Shown here: positions 1 to 6,944 of the stretch, piece by piece
Layout: the number at the start of each line of letters is the position of its first letter
How positions within the stretch are numbered: the stretch's first letter is position 1
Origin: Owenia fusiformis
Taxonomy: Eukaryota; Annelida; Polychaeta; Sabellida; Oweniidae
DNA: 11,000 nt
Direction: 5' to 3'
Assembly (NCBI GenBank): GCA_903813345.2
Contig: CAIIXF020000462.1
Span: forward strand, 1 to 11,000
Notes under the pieces: generated by a model
The model's input: the letters and a program-made list of their open reading frames with translations, nothing else
Told to the model about the DNA's origin: nothing
Databases searched by the model: none
Program-made: the position numbers and the translations under genes

Positions 1-747
1 AGTTCCTTTCATGAGGCAATTTTGTATCTCTTGTTGATGGGAATCAATAGTTTGATTTTGAGGTGAAAGGAATCCCCAAATTAAATCATTAACTCGAGTC
101 ACTTTCAATGCCTCACAATTATCAGGTCTTTCTATAGAGTCTGAGAGCTCCACGTACCTATCTTGAGCTATGCCTTCCCTAAATACGGAGTTGACCAAAC
201 TGGCCAATCCATCATCAACCTCTGATGTTGTCTTTTCTTTGGCCTGATATTTCAGCATGGAACAATTGAAATCCATTTTATCATCTCCATAAGATGGCAA
301 ATCAGTACTGATTCCAGCACTATCATCATGTTCATCACTTTGAATGTCATCGACAATTTCTTGACTATCATCATAGTCATAATATTCTTCAAAATTTTCA
401 ACATTTTTCATTCTTTCATCCATGTTATTCAGTTTATTGAGTATTTCCTTTAGGACCTGTGGGCTACACAGCCCCTCATTTTTATCACCAGCATTCATCG
501 TCGATGAACCTGGTAAAGTCTGGATATTAGGCCTAGGTTGGGATTGTTGTTGGAAATTTTCACTCATGTTTGGTTTTGTAATGTCAATTTTTGCTTGTGT
601 ACTTACTATCTTTTGAACCTGTTCCGTGTTAGGTTCTATCCCATCAAGTTGCTTGACAGTATCTACGATACTCTTAGCCTTCTTACTAGTAGTTTTATTG
701 GAGGTTTTTTGTTGAAATTTTTCGTTCGCCATTTTTACACGAGGCAT
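1..747 (-). CDS. Gag-like ORF of a probable DIRS/Ngaro-type retrotransposon, N-terminal part (open at window edge)
   Basis: The minus frame is open from ATG 747 to base 1 (249 codons) with no stop; an in-frame stop lies upstream at 795-793. A second Met at 732 has the better start context (AAA before ATG, G after). The first ATG follows TTTGCAG, which could also be a splice acceptor. The visible protein has a basic Lys-rich start (about residues 5-25), a Gln-rich stretch near 65-71 and an acidic Asp/Glu/Tyr stretch at 120-143. It then enters a conserved-looking segment, RPDNCEALKVTRVNDLIW (residues 207-224), followed by a Ser/Pro/Gln-rich continuation. From memory, this RP-NCE-L---RVN--IW pattern is typical of gag-like first ORFs of tyrosine-recombinase retroelements in cnidarians and molluscs, where it precedes RT/RNase H and recombinase ORFs. 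Those would lie left of the window. No zinc knuckle, RT or recombinase is visible. Coding is well supported; family assignment is moderate. A host gene exon is the alternative. Confidence 0.6.
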   Translation of the reverse strand, partial: MPRVKMANEKFQQKTSNKTTSKKAKSIVDTVKQLDGIEPNTEQVQKIVSTQAKIDITKPNMSENFQQQSQPRPNIQTLPGSSTMNAGDKNEGLCSPQVLKEILNKLNNMDERMKNVENFEEYYDYDDSQEIVDDIQSDEHDDSAGISTDLPSYGDDKMDFNCSMLKYQAKEKTTSEVDDGLASLVNSVFREGIAQDRYVELSDSIERPDNCEALKVTRVNDLIWGFLSPQNQTIDSHQQEIQNCLMKGT

Positions 748-1159
748 CTGCAAAGCTATGAAATATTCATCAGAATACTTTCGTATAAAGTTTTATTACA
801 CTTATCTTCGATAAATGACTTTGATAAATACTAAAGTGAACCTTATAATATATAAGTTAACCAAAATTCAAAATATTATAGCAACGCTACCAATATTTGA
901 CGCAATAAAGTGGACACACGTCCACTCTGCTTGACAAAGCTAGTTCACTGATTGACGCATGCGCAGTTCACATCTCATCTGAACCCGGAAGTTATGGTTT
1001 GTAAATATAGAATCGTATTTTTACTGAGTGGATTATTGAATTTCATAGATCTAGAGGCCCTTCAGGAGTGGAAAACCTTAAATTATCAGAGATTAATGTT
1101 TCCAAACTGTTTTGAAACAAACTAACGTCTTGTTTTCAACCTACACCTTGCTCCTTTCT
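748..1159. other. Upstream spacer of the minus-strand ORF, no gene seen
   Basis: This AT-rich stretch holds no credible ORF. It contains a small perfect inverted repeat, GTGGAC-acac-GTCCAC, at 910-925 and the promoter-like motifs listed separately. If the minus ORF belongs to a retrotransposon, this is where its 5' terminal repeat and leader should lie. I could not define a terminal repeat because the other end of the element is outside the window. Confidence 0.4.
955..993 (-). promoter_or_regulatory. Possible TATA-less promoter motifs (NRF1-like and ETS-like) for the minus-strand ORF
   Basis: GCATGCGCAG at 957-966 resembles the NRF1 palindrome, and CCGGAAGT at 985-992 matches the ETS core. 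In animals these two motifs often occur together in TATA-less promoters. They lie about 210-245 bases upstream of ATG 747, a reasonable distance for a leader. The ETS-like motif also recurs in the satellite to the right (CTTCCGGTT), so chance or repeat ancestry is possible. Confidence 0.22.
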
Positions 1160-1170
1160 GTCGTATTTAA
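1160..1170. repeat. Left copy of an 11-bp direct repeat (putative target-site duplication)
   Basis: GTCGTATTTAA here is identical to 1267-1277 and brackets the 96-bp tRNA-like segment. Bases outside the repeat differ (TTCT before this copy, ACAA before the other), which fits a duplicated target site and not a longer repeat. Confidence 0.45.
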
Positions 1171-1266
1171 TAAAACAATAATCACGGAGGGATACGAACC
1201 ACTCACCTGGCACTTGGTTATTCACTAGCGCCATAGGCGTTCTACTATTCTGGATACAACTGACAA
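1171..1266 (-). mobile_element. tRNA-like short retroelement (SINE or tRNA retropseudogene) flanked by an 11-bp direct repeat
   Basis: On the minus strand, GGTTCGTATCC (1187-1197) matches the Pol III B-box consensus GGTTCGANTCC except at the position of A58. Upstream, AGTAGAACGCC resembles the 3' half of a tRNA D arm. A GGCGCT/AGTGCC pairing could form a degenerate anticodon-like stem, but no full cloverleaf fits and the T stem pairs poorly. The 96-bp segment lies exactly between two copies of GTCGTATTTAA (1160-1170 and 1267-1277), as expected for a target-site duplication. The 3' side ends in an A/T-rich tail (ATTATTGTTTTA). I call it a degenerate tRNA-derived insertion, not a working tRNA. 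Confidence 0.45.
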
Positions 1267-1277
1267 GTCGTATTTAA
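1267..1277. repeat. Right copy of the 11-bp direct repeat (putative target-site duplication)
   Basis: GTCGTATTTAA is identical to 1160-1170. See the tRNA-like insertion between them. Confidence 0.45.
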
Positions 1278-1345
1278 GTGGAGACAAAAGTGAGGATCAT
1301 TTTGAATTGACGCTCGGTATAAATATATAATACTTTTGTTCTTTC

Positions 1346-1430
1346 ATATCGGTAGCTCGTTGGCCTAATGGTTAGCGTGCCTGGCTTCCATAGTCTAGGT
1401 TAGTTGATCGAGACCCGTCCATGTCGAACT
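1346..1430 (+). mobile_element. Degenerate tRNA-derived SINE head or tRNA pseudogene
   Basis: TAGCTCGTTGGCCTAATGG (1353-1371) followed by TTAGCG is a strong Pol III A box and D arm. TGATCGAGACC (1405-1415) is a weaker B box, with about 8 of 11 positions matching. The centre, CCTGG-CTTCCATAGT-CTAGG (1380-1398), forms a stem, but the loop has ten bases instead of seven. A Gly-type TCC triplet sits in it. The T stem and acceptor stem do not pair, so this is not a functional tRNA. Similar A-box/B-box heads are common in tRNA-derived SINEs. Short ATATAATA tracts at 1325-1332 and 1453-1460 could be a target duplication, but they are low complexity. Confidence 0.45.
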
Positions 1431-1480
1431 TTTTGATTTGCTTGTTGTCAAGATATAATAAGTAGGGCAAAATCCAGAAA

Positions 1481-1711
1481 AAGTAGATCAAAAATACTCC
1501 AATGGAGTATAAAATTGTCACCAGGATTCCGGAATGAGACGAATGTTAACTCGTGAAATCTCGGTAGATAAGGTAGGTCAGAATCTGGATTAATCCGAAC
1601 AAGGTTCGGGAATTTCCGTCATAAGAAGTAGGTCAAAAATACTCCAATGGAGTATAAAATTGTCACCAGGATTCCGAAATACGACGAATCGAATCGGCAA
1701 ACTTCGGTACA
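1481..1711 (+). repeat. 145-bp-offset direct repeat (two copies, second partial)
   Basis: The segment from AAGTAGATCAAAAATACTCC at 1481 recurs from 1626 as AAGTAGGTCAAAAATACTCC, an offset of 145 bases. About 55 bases are nearly identical, through AAAATTGTCACCAGGATTCC; the rest is looser, ending in CTCGGTA versus TTCGGTA. Each copy has a perfect hairpin, ATACTCC-aat-GGAGTAT (1494-1510 and 1639-1655). The order AAGTAGGTCAAAA, CTCC, AAATT-TCA-GGATTCCGAA also occurs in the 474-bp satellite to the right, which suggests distant shared ancestry. Confidence 0.7.
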
Positions 1712-1784
1712 ATAATGAAGTGCATAAAAATCGTGAAACAGGTGTCAGGGGCTTCCCCTCATCTTTCCATAAATGGTTCCAAAA

Positions 1785-1868
1785 GCCTTATATGGATCTA
1801 TCACGTGACATTCAAAATGACGTTCCTATATGGTTCTATGGGCCTTATATGGATCTTTCGAACACGTG
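1785..1868 (+). repeat. 57-bp-offset short duplication with two CACGTG palindromes
   Basis: GCCTTATATGGATCT occurs at 1785-1799 and again at 1842-1856. Each is followed within a few bases by an E-box palindrome, CACGTG (1802-1807 and 1863-1868). GGTTCCA/GGTTCTA before each copy extends the similarity. Copies differ by small indels. There is no evidence of a gene here. Confidence 0.6.
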
Positions 1869-1892
1869 ACCAAATCAAAATCAAAATCAAAA

Positions 1893-2230
1893 TTTTACCT
1901 TGACCATTGGATGGGATTTCATAGAAAATATCAAAGAAAACATATTCTCGTGATCCTTAAATCACTTAAATTCGATCATTTTATCTTCACCCCTTGATGG
2001 AATTTTTATGAAAGAAGTTATGAAAACACATCATCATGTAAGGGTTTTCACCTAAATTAGCTCGTTTTATCTTGACCCTTCAATTGAATTTCATTGAAAA
2101 ATGTTTCATGAAAAATATCATGTTATGATTTGTATTTAAATAAGACCGTTTCATTTAAATACTTGCTGGATAATATTTCATTAAAAAACGCACTTTAAAA
2201 ATATTTCAGGATTTGCCTTAATTTATCAAT
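1893..2230 (+). repeat. Degenerate ~86-bp tandem repeat, about four copies
   Basis: A phrase of the form TTTTATCTTGACCCTTGGATGG followed by AATTTCATTGAAAAAT recurs at 1893, 1979 and 2065, exactly 86 bases apart. A more diverged fourth copy starts at about 2148. The sequence before each phrase (AAATTAGCTCG, AAATTCGATCA, AAATAAGACCG) is also alike, so the whole monomer repeats. An isolated related phrase (TTCAACCCTTGGATGTGATTTTTC) appears at about 2333. The stretch is AT-rich, old and non-coding. Confidence 0.65.
2132..2162. repeat. Perfect 10-bp inverted repeat inside the 86-bp array
   Basis: GTATTTAAAT (2132-2141) and ATTTAAATAC (2153-2162) are exact inverse copies around an 11-base spacer. 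The structure arises at the junction of the third and fourth 86-bp repeat copies and could form a small AT-rich hairpin. Confidence 0.5.
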
Positions 2231-2420
2231 GTAATGTTAGTATTAGATTGACTCTCAAATAGGGTTCTATTTTAACTTTTTTATTGAAATTAATACTAGG
2301 CAGGACTCACTCTCTAAATAGCTAATAAAAATTCAACCCTTGGATGTGATTTTTCGTTGAAAAAAAATATGACAAGTCCAGAATCAAATGATTTGTCCAG
2401 AACCTCTTAAGATCCTGTTA
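2231..2420. other. AT-rich flank left of the element array, no gene seen
   Basis: There is no ORF of note. It contains a stray 86-bp-repeat-like phrase at about 2333-2360 and two GTCCAGAA motifs at about 2377 and 2395. It ends in CCTGTTATT, directly before the first TAGACTCCAGAT hairpin. It therefore gives the unique left flank of the array. Confidence 0.4.
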
Positions 2421-2421
2421 T

Positions 2422-2556
2422 TAGACTCCAGATTTCATCTGGAGTCTATTGCTTTTGCCAGTTTTCTTATTAGACTCCAGATTGAAAATCTGGAGTCTAT
2501 TGCTTTTGCCTGTATTCTTATTATTATTAGACTCCAGATTGAAAATCTGGAGTCTA
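2422..2556 (+). repeat. Three tandem 5' hairpins of E1
   Basis: Perfect inverted repeats lie at 2422-2448 (12-bp arms, loop TTC), 2471-2499 and 2528-2556 (13-bp arms, loop GAA). All have the arm TAGACTCCAGAT(T). Each is followed by TTGCTTTTGCC or TTGTTTTTGCC and a TTCTTATT tract, so the unit of 49-57 bases itself repeats. The arm is the inverse of the ATCTGGAGTCT at each element's 3' end, as expected for a subterminal inverted repeat. Confidence 0.75.
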
Positions 2557-2699
2557 TTGTTTTTGCCTGTATTCTTATTCTTATTCTTATTCTTCTTAGC
2601 ACGTTTTCTCAGTAACTAGAAGACTTGGAGTAAATCTAATTACATGATCAGTTAGGGTATGTGACCTAGTTTCTGGGAAATTAGGTCAAATTTTTATCT

Positions 2700-2712
2700 A
2701 GGTCAAAGGTCA
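2700..2712 (+). promoter_or_regulatory. DR1-type nuclear-receptor-like site in E1 head
   Basis: AGGTCA-A-AGGTCA is a perfect direct repeat with one-base spacing, the consensus for RXR/HNF4/COUP-TF-class receptors. It sits about 86 bases after the head motif AACTAGAAG. Binding or function is not shown; the same word may simply be part of the repeat. Confidence 0.3.
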
Positions 2713-3454
2713 AAATATAGGTCAATTTTTTTAATTTCACAAATTTTCAATTTTCTTTTTAATCTATCAATATTTCTTGCGATGAATTAGATTATAGCTC
2801 CCTCTAAGTATTTCAAACATTTCGCTCACTCTTTGTCTCGATGAAAATTTTATCAATTTTGAGAAATTTGACTCCAAAAAAGGGTGAAATTAAAATTGTT
2901 CCAAATCTATTAAGATTAGTCCCAATTTAACAGGAAATTTTCTCAGGATTCCGAATCTGAAAACGAAATTGTGATCTGACTTCCGGTTCAGGAGTTAACA
3001 CATTTTGAAATTTCAAAAAAATGATATGATGGTACCCTGATGGCATGTCTACCTGACTGTTGATTTTCTCATTTCTCATTAATATCAGAGATCAAAATCT
3101 AACTTTAATAGGAAATTTTCTCAGGATTCCGAATCTGTAAACAAAATTGTAATCAGACATCCGGTTCAGGAGCTATGGCCTTTTGAAATCTCAAAAAAAT
3201 CCCTACCGCTGCCACCAATGTAGCATCCTGATGTTGAGTCAATGGTAATCAATAGCCAATCATCAAAAATTCAGTAAAATTTTGAGTGCTAAGGGTCAAG
3301 GTCAAAATCTAGGTCAATTTTGTTAATTTTGAGATTACCTAACTATTGATCAAATTTTGCTTTTAAAGTTGTGACGAACATAAATATTTTCTTTAAATTT
3401 CACTTTCTCATCTATATCAGATGTCAAAATCATTTTACAAATAAAAAAAATGGA

Positions 3455-3497
3455 ATCTGGAGTCTTGAATTGAACTTGTTCAATTTCTCCAATCTAG
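3455..3497 (+). repeat. 3' terminal structure of E1
   Basis: The order is ATCTGGAGTCT (3455-3465), palindrome AATTGAAC-tt-GTTCAATT (3468-3485), eight bases, then CTAG (3494-3497). The entire stretch is itself an imperfect long palindrome, since CTCCAATCTAG partly mirrors ATCTGGAG. A hairpin 6-12 bases before CTRR is the classic Helitron 3' signature. Confidence 0.6.
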
Positions 3498-3616
3498 TTA
3501 TTCTTATTCTTATTAGCACGATTTCTCAGTAACTAGAAGACTTAGAGTAAATCTAATTACATGGTCAGTTAGGGTATGTGACCTAGTTTCTGGGAAATTA
3601 AGTCAAATTTTTATCT

Positions 3617-3629
3617 AGGTCAAAGGTTA
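3617..3629 (+). promoter_or_regulatory. Degenerate DR1-type site in E2 head
   Basis: AGGTCAAAGGTTA has one change in the second half-site compared with E1 and is at the equivalent position. Confidence 0.2.
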
Positions 3630-4169
3630 AAATTAAGGTCAATTTTTCTAATTTCACAAATTTTCAATTTTCTTTTTAATCTATCATTATTTCTGGCGAT
3701 GAATTAAATTATAGCTCCCTCTAAGTATTTCAAACATTTCGCTCACTCTATGTCTCGATGAAAATTTTACCAATTTTGAGAAATTTGACTCCAAAAAAAT
3801 GGTGAAATTTAAATTGTTCCAAATCTATTGAGATTAGTCTCAATTTAACAGGAAATTATCTCAGGATTCCAAATCTGAAAACGAAATTGTGATCCGACTT
3901 CCGGTTCAGGAGTTACCACATTTTGAAATTTCAAAAAAATGATATGATGGTACCCTGATGGCATGTTCACCTGACCGTTAATTTTCTCATTTCTCATTAA
4001 TATCAAAGTTCAAATTAAGGTTTTAATAGAACATTTTCTCAGGATTGCGAAACTGAAAACAAAATTGAGATCCGACTTCCGGTTTAGAAGTTATGGGCTT
4101 TTGAAATCTCAAAAAAATCCCACCGCTGCCACCAAATTGTAACAATCTCAACCCTTTCATTAATATCAG

Positions 4170-4190
4170 ATCTCAAAATGGTTTTGAGAT
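4170..4190. repeat. Perfect 9-bp hairpin in the E2 tail
   Basis: ATCTCAAAA-tgg-TTTTGAGAT is an exact inverted repeat with a three-base loop. It lies just before the 3' terminal structure of E2 and is not conserved in E1. Confidence 0.5.
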
Positions 4191-4201
4191 AAACAATCTA
4201 A

Positions 4202-4244
4202 ATCTGGAGTCTTGAATTGAACTTGTTCAATTTCTCCAATCTAG
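4202..4244 (+). repeat. 3' terminal structure of E2
   Basis: It is identical in plan to E1: ATCTGGAGTCT at 4202-4212, arms 4215-4222 and 4225-4232, TCTCCAAT, CTAG 4241-4244. It is followed by TTATTATTATTATTATTATT. Confidence 0.6.
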
Positions 4245-4376
4245 TTATTATTATTATTATTATTTTTCTTTCTTTCCGCGTTTTCTCAGCAACTAGAGGG
4301 ACTTCCTAAAATCTGCTAACATAGTCAACTAGGTAATGAGTTCTAGTTTCTGGGAAATTAGGTCAAATGTTTATCT

Positions 4377-4389
4377 AGGTCAAAGGTCA
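4377..4389 (+). promoter_or_regulatory. DR1-type site in E3 head
   Basis: Perfect AGGTCAAAGGTCA, followed by AGAACT and a third AGGTCA six bases on. Confidence 0.3.
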
Positions 4390-4858
4390 AGAACTAGGTC
4401 AAATCGTCTCTTTTTGCTATTTCACAAGTTTTCTCAGTCGTCCTTTGGTATTTTCGCTCCGGGTTTTTTTCATCATGTTCCTTAGAAAAAAAGCTAATTC
4501 CGTAAGGCAAACCGTTTTTTGATTACTCTTACCGATTTTGAGATATGGCGTCCGAAAAGTAGGTCAGAACATAAAAAATTCTCCAAATTCAACGTGTGAA
4601 TTATCAAATAAGTGTAGAATTATCTCAGGAATCCGAATCTGCAAACAAAATTTTGATCCGACTTCCGGTTCGGAAGTTATAGCGTTTTGAAATCTCAAAA
4701 ATCGCTAAATTTGGTGCCCATGTTAAGTCAATGGGAAAAAAGGCTTTTTCGAAGTGTAAAATACAAGATATAGACTGAGTTCAGCTTAACATATTCAATG
4801 CCTATAAAAGAAGGGGACCTCAAAAGCTACATAGCTTCGAAATTTGGACACCAGAATG

Positions 4859-6770
4859 CCTAGGTCAAAATCTAGGTCAAATTCATAGTTTTTCCTTATT
4901 TTTGCGATTCTGGCACTACACTTTTAGGATTTGCTTCAAAATTTTGTATACAGGTAGCAAAGAGTGTGCTAATAGTGAGAGCCTTTTGCCGTCAGAAAGT
5001 ATTTTGACCCACTTTTGAGATATGGTGTCCGTAAAGTAGGTCAAAATAAAAATTTCTCATAATTTAACTTATGAGTTATGAATTAAGGGTAGAATTTTCT
5101 CAGGAATCCGAATCTGCAAACCAAATTTCAATCCGACTTTTCGTTGGGAAGTTATGGCGTTTTGAAAGCTCAAAAATCGCTAATTTTGGTGCCCCATGTT
5201 ATGTCAATGAGAAAAAAGATTTTTTTGAAGTGTAAAATACCAGATAAAGACTGAGTACAGCTTAAGATTCTGAAAGTCTATAAAAGAAGGGGACCTCGAA
5301 GGCTAACTAGCTTTAAAATTTGGACACCAAAATCCCTAGGTCAAAATCTAGGTCAAATACATAGTTTTTCCTTATTTTTGCGATTCTGGCACTACACTTT
5401 TAGGATTTGCTTCGAAATTTTGTATACAGGTAGCAAAGAGTGAGCTTATAGTGTTAGCCTTTTGCCGTCAGAGAGTATTTTGACCCACTTTTGAGATATG
5501 GTGTCCGAAAAGTAGGTCAAAATAAAAAATTCTCCAAATTTTACGTATGAGTTATGAATTAAGAGTAGAATTTTCTCAGGAATCCGAATCTGCAAACCAA
5601 ATGTCGATCCGACTTCCAGTTCCAAAGTTATGGCGTGTCCTAAAAGTAGGTCAAAATAAAAATTCGCCAAATTTAACGTATGAGTTATGAATAAGGGGTA
5701 GAATTTTGTCAGGAATCCGAATCTTTAAATCAAATTTCGATCCGACTTCCGGTTTGAAAGTTATGGCGTTTTGAAATTTCGAGAAAAATCGATCTGATGT
5801 TATCCTGATAGAAAGTCAAGGAAAAAAGATTTTTTTGAAGTGTAAAATACGAGATATAGATTGAGTACAGCTTAAGATAATGAATTCCTATAAAAGAAGG
5901 GGACCTCAAAAGCTACCTAGTTTCAATATTTGAACACCAAATGCCTAGGTCAAAATCTAGGTCAAATTCATAGTTTTTCCTTATTTTTGCGATTCTGCCA
6001 CTACACTTTTAGGATTTGCTTCAAAATTTTGTATACAGGTAGCAAAGAGTGTGCTAATAGTGTTAGCCTTTTGCCGTCAGAGAGTATTTTGACCCACTTT
6101 TGAGATATGGTGTCCGAAAAGTAGGTCAAAATAAAAGTTCTCCGAATTTAGCATATGAGTTATGAAATAAGGATAGAATTTTCTGAGGAATCTGAATCTG
6201 CAAACCAAATTTCGATCCGACTTTCTGTTTGAAAGTTATAGCGTTTGAAAGCTCAAAAATTGCTAAATTTGGTGCCCCATGTTATGTCAATAGGGAAAAA
6301 GATTTTTTTGAAGTCTAAAATACCAGATATAGACTGAGTACAGCTGAACATTCTGAAAGCCTTTAAAAGAAGGGGACCTCGAAGGCTATCTAGCTTTAAA
6401 ATTTGGACACCAAAATGCCAAGGTCAAAATCTAGGGCAAATTCATAATTTTCCTTATTTTTGCGATTCTGACATTACACTTTAATGATTTGCTTCGAAAT
6501 TTTGTATACAGGTAGCAAAGAGTGTGCTTATAGTGATAGCCTTTTGCCGTCAGAAAGTATTTTGACCCACTTTTGAGATATGGTGTCCAAAAAGTAGGTC
6601 AAAATAAAAAAATCTCCAAATTTAATGTATGAGTTATGAATTAAGGGTAGAATTTTCTCAGGAGTCCGAATCTTTAAACCAAAATACAATCTAACTTCTG
6701 GTTAGATAGTTATAGCGGTTTGAAGTCTCGAAAAGTCGATATGATGATATCCCCATGTTAAGCCAATGGA
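4859..6770 (+). repeat. 474-bp satellite array in E3 (monomers M1-M4)
   Basis: Taking CCTAGGTCAAAATCTAGG as the monomer start, copies begin at 4859, 5335, 5944 and 6418. Spacings are 476, 609 and 474; the 609 is one monomer plus a 135-bp internal duplication. Landmarks in order are TTTTTCCTTATTTTTGCGATTCTG, TTGTATACAGGTAGCAAAGAG, GCCTTTTGCCGTCAG, TTTTGAGATATGGTGTCCG, AAGTAGGTCAAAATAAAA, the core module TCAGGAATCCGAATCTGCAA, GGTGCCCCATGTTA, GATTTTTTTGAAGT, AGAAGGGGACCTC and TTTGGACACCA. The last copy stops at about 6770. No long frame is shared by all copies. Confidence 0.8.
5501..5770 (+). repeat. 135-bp internal duplication in satellite monomer M2
   Basis: TGTCC-AAAAGTAGGTCAAAAT starts at 5501 and again at 5636. 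The whole hairpin and core-module segment is repeated, joined as GTTATGGCG then TGTCC. The second copy ends with CGAGAAAAATCGATCTGATG and GTCAAGG, which is the end of an element head, before re-entering the satellite at GAAAAAAGATTTTTTT. Confidence 0.75.
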
Positions 6771-6812
6771 GTCGAAGATAAAAAATGGAGAGTTGTCTAA
6801 ATGTCTAAATTC

Positions 6813-6876
6813 TAGCTGACTCAATCAGCTTATTCTGGATGACTCAGCTTACAAGTATTCTGGATGACTCAGCTTA
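6813..6876 (+). repeat. 19-bp minisatellite in E3 (about three degenerate copies)
   Basis: Copies of TGGATGACTCAGCTTATTC and relatives (GCTGACTCAATCAGCTTATTC, an insertion ACAAG in one) end in GCTTAAAAAAAG before the 3' subterminal repeat. It sits where E4 and E5 also carry this minisatellite. Confidence 0.65.
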
Positions 6877-6889
6877 AAAAAAGAATTAA

Positions 6890-6931
6890 ATCTGGAGTCT
6901 TAAATTGAACTTGTTCAATTTACATGTCTAG
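6890..6931 (+). repeat. 3' terminal structure of E3
   Basis: ATCTGGAGTCT (6890-6900) is followed by arms AATTGAAC/GTTCAATT (6903-6910 and 6913-6920), seven bases (TACATGT) and CTAG (6928-6931). The spacer differs from E1/E2 but the spacing is kept, which supports a structural role. Confidence 0.6.
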
Positions 6932-6944
6932 TTATTATTATTAT

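Larger units (their letters stand above)
2421..3497 (+). mobile_element. Element E1 (short form with three 5' hairpins)
   Basis: E1 begins with three TAGACTCCAGAT hairpins and a TTATTC-rich tract, then the conserved head motif TTTTCTCAGTAACTAGAAG (about 2604-2622). It has no 474-bp monomers. Its body holds the core module twice, 178 bases apart (GGAAATTTTCTCAGGATTCC at 2933 and 3111). A tail of about 250 bases contains an AGGTCAAAATCTAGGTCA direct repeat, then the 3' end at 3455-3497. E1 and E2 are clearly closer to each other than to E3-E5. Confidence 0.55.
3498..4244 (+). mobile_element. Element E2 (close copy of E1 with a tail deletion, no 5' hairpin)
   Basis: E2 aligns with E1 from the head (AACTAGAAG at 3531 versus 2614, offset 917) with few differences. 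It keeps the two core modules 178 bases apart (3851 and about 4029). After the second module it lacks roughly 170 bases of the E1 tail, and its second AGGTCA half-site is mutated to GGTTAA. Its start has only TTATTCTTATTCTTATT. The 3' end is at 4202-4244. Confidence 0.55.
4245..6931 (+). mobile_element. Element E3 (long form with four satellite monomers)
   Basis: E3 starts with a TTATTATT tract and TTTCTTTCC, then the head TTTTCTCAGCAACTAGAGG (about 4279). The head matches E4 and E5: GGGAAATTAGGTCA, the AGGTCAAAGGTCA repeat, CTCTTACCGATTTTGAGATATGG. It runs into a half monomer (about 4535-4858) and then four monomers of the 474-bp satellite. There is no TATCC microsatellite; the satellite passes through about 40 bases of unique sequence to a short 19-bp minisatellite and the 3' end at 6890-6931. 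Confidence 0.55.

Noticed and set aside
422-834. Two overlapping plus-strand ORFs (64 and 98 codons)
   Set aside because: They lie mostly antisense to the 249-codon gag-like frame and have no recognisable features.
1346-1430. Functional tRNA-Gly gene
   Set aside because: The A box is good, but the anticodon loop has ten bases and neither the T stem nor the acceptor stem pairs.
1802-1868. Paired CACGTG E-boxes as an enhancer
   Set aside because: They are simply the two copies of a short duplication; nothing else supports regulation.
1660-1903. Two overlapping plus-strand ORFs of 62-69 codons
   Set aside because: They run through the 145-bp and 57-bp repeats; the internal repeats explain the protein-level repetition and no family is recognisable.
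2422-2556. CRISPR array (palindromic repeats with spacers)
   Set aside because: Spacers are near-identical TTCTTATT-rich sequence, only 1-3 units occur per site, and the context is eukaryotic element termini.
2388-2615. 75-codon plus-strand ORF with repeated LESIAFACIL-like segments
   Set aside because: It is a read-through of the three TAGACTCCAGAT hairpin units; the repetition is DNA-level.
5446-5670. Minus-strand ORF of 74 codons, with relatives at 9604-9807 and 10022-10300
   Set aside because: The shared ending (SQKWVKILSDGKRLTL) comes from the conserved satellite monomer. Other monomers break the frame with stops and indels, and monomer lengths vary by non-multiples of three. A selected micropeptide is not excluded but not supported.
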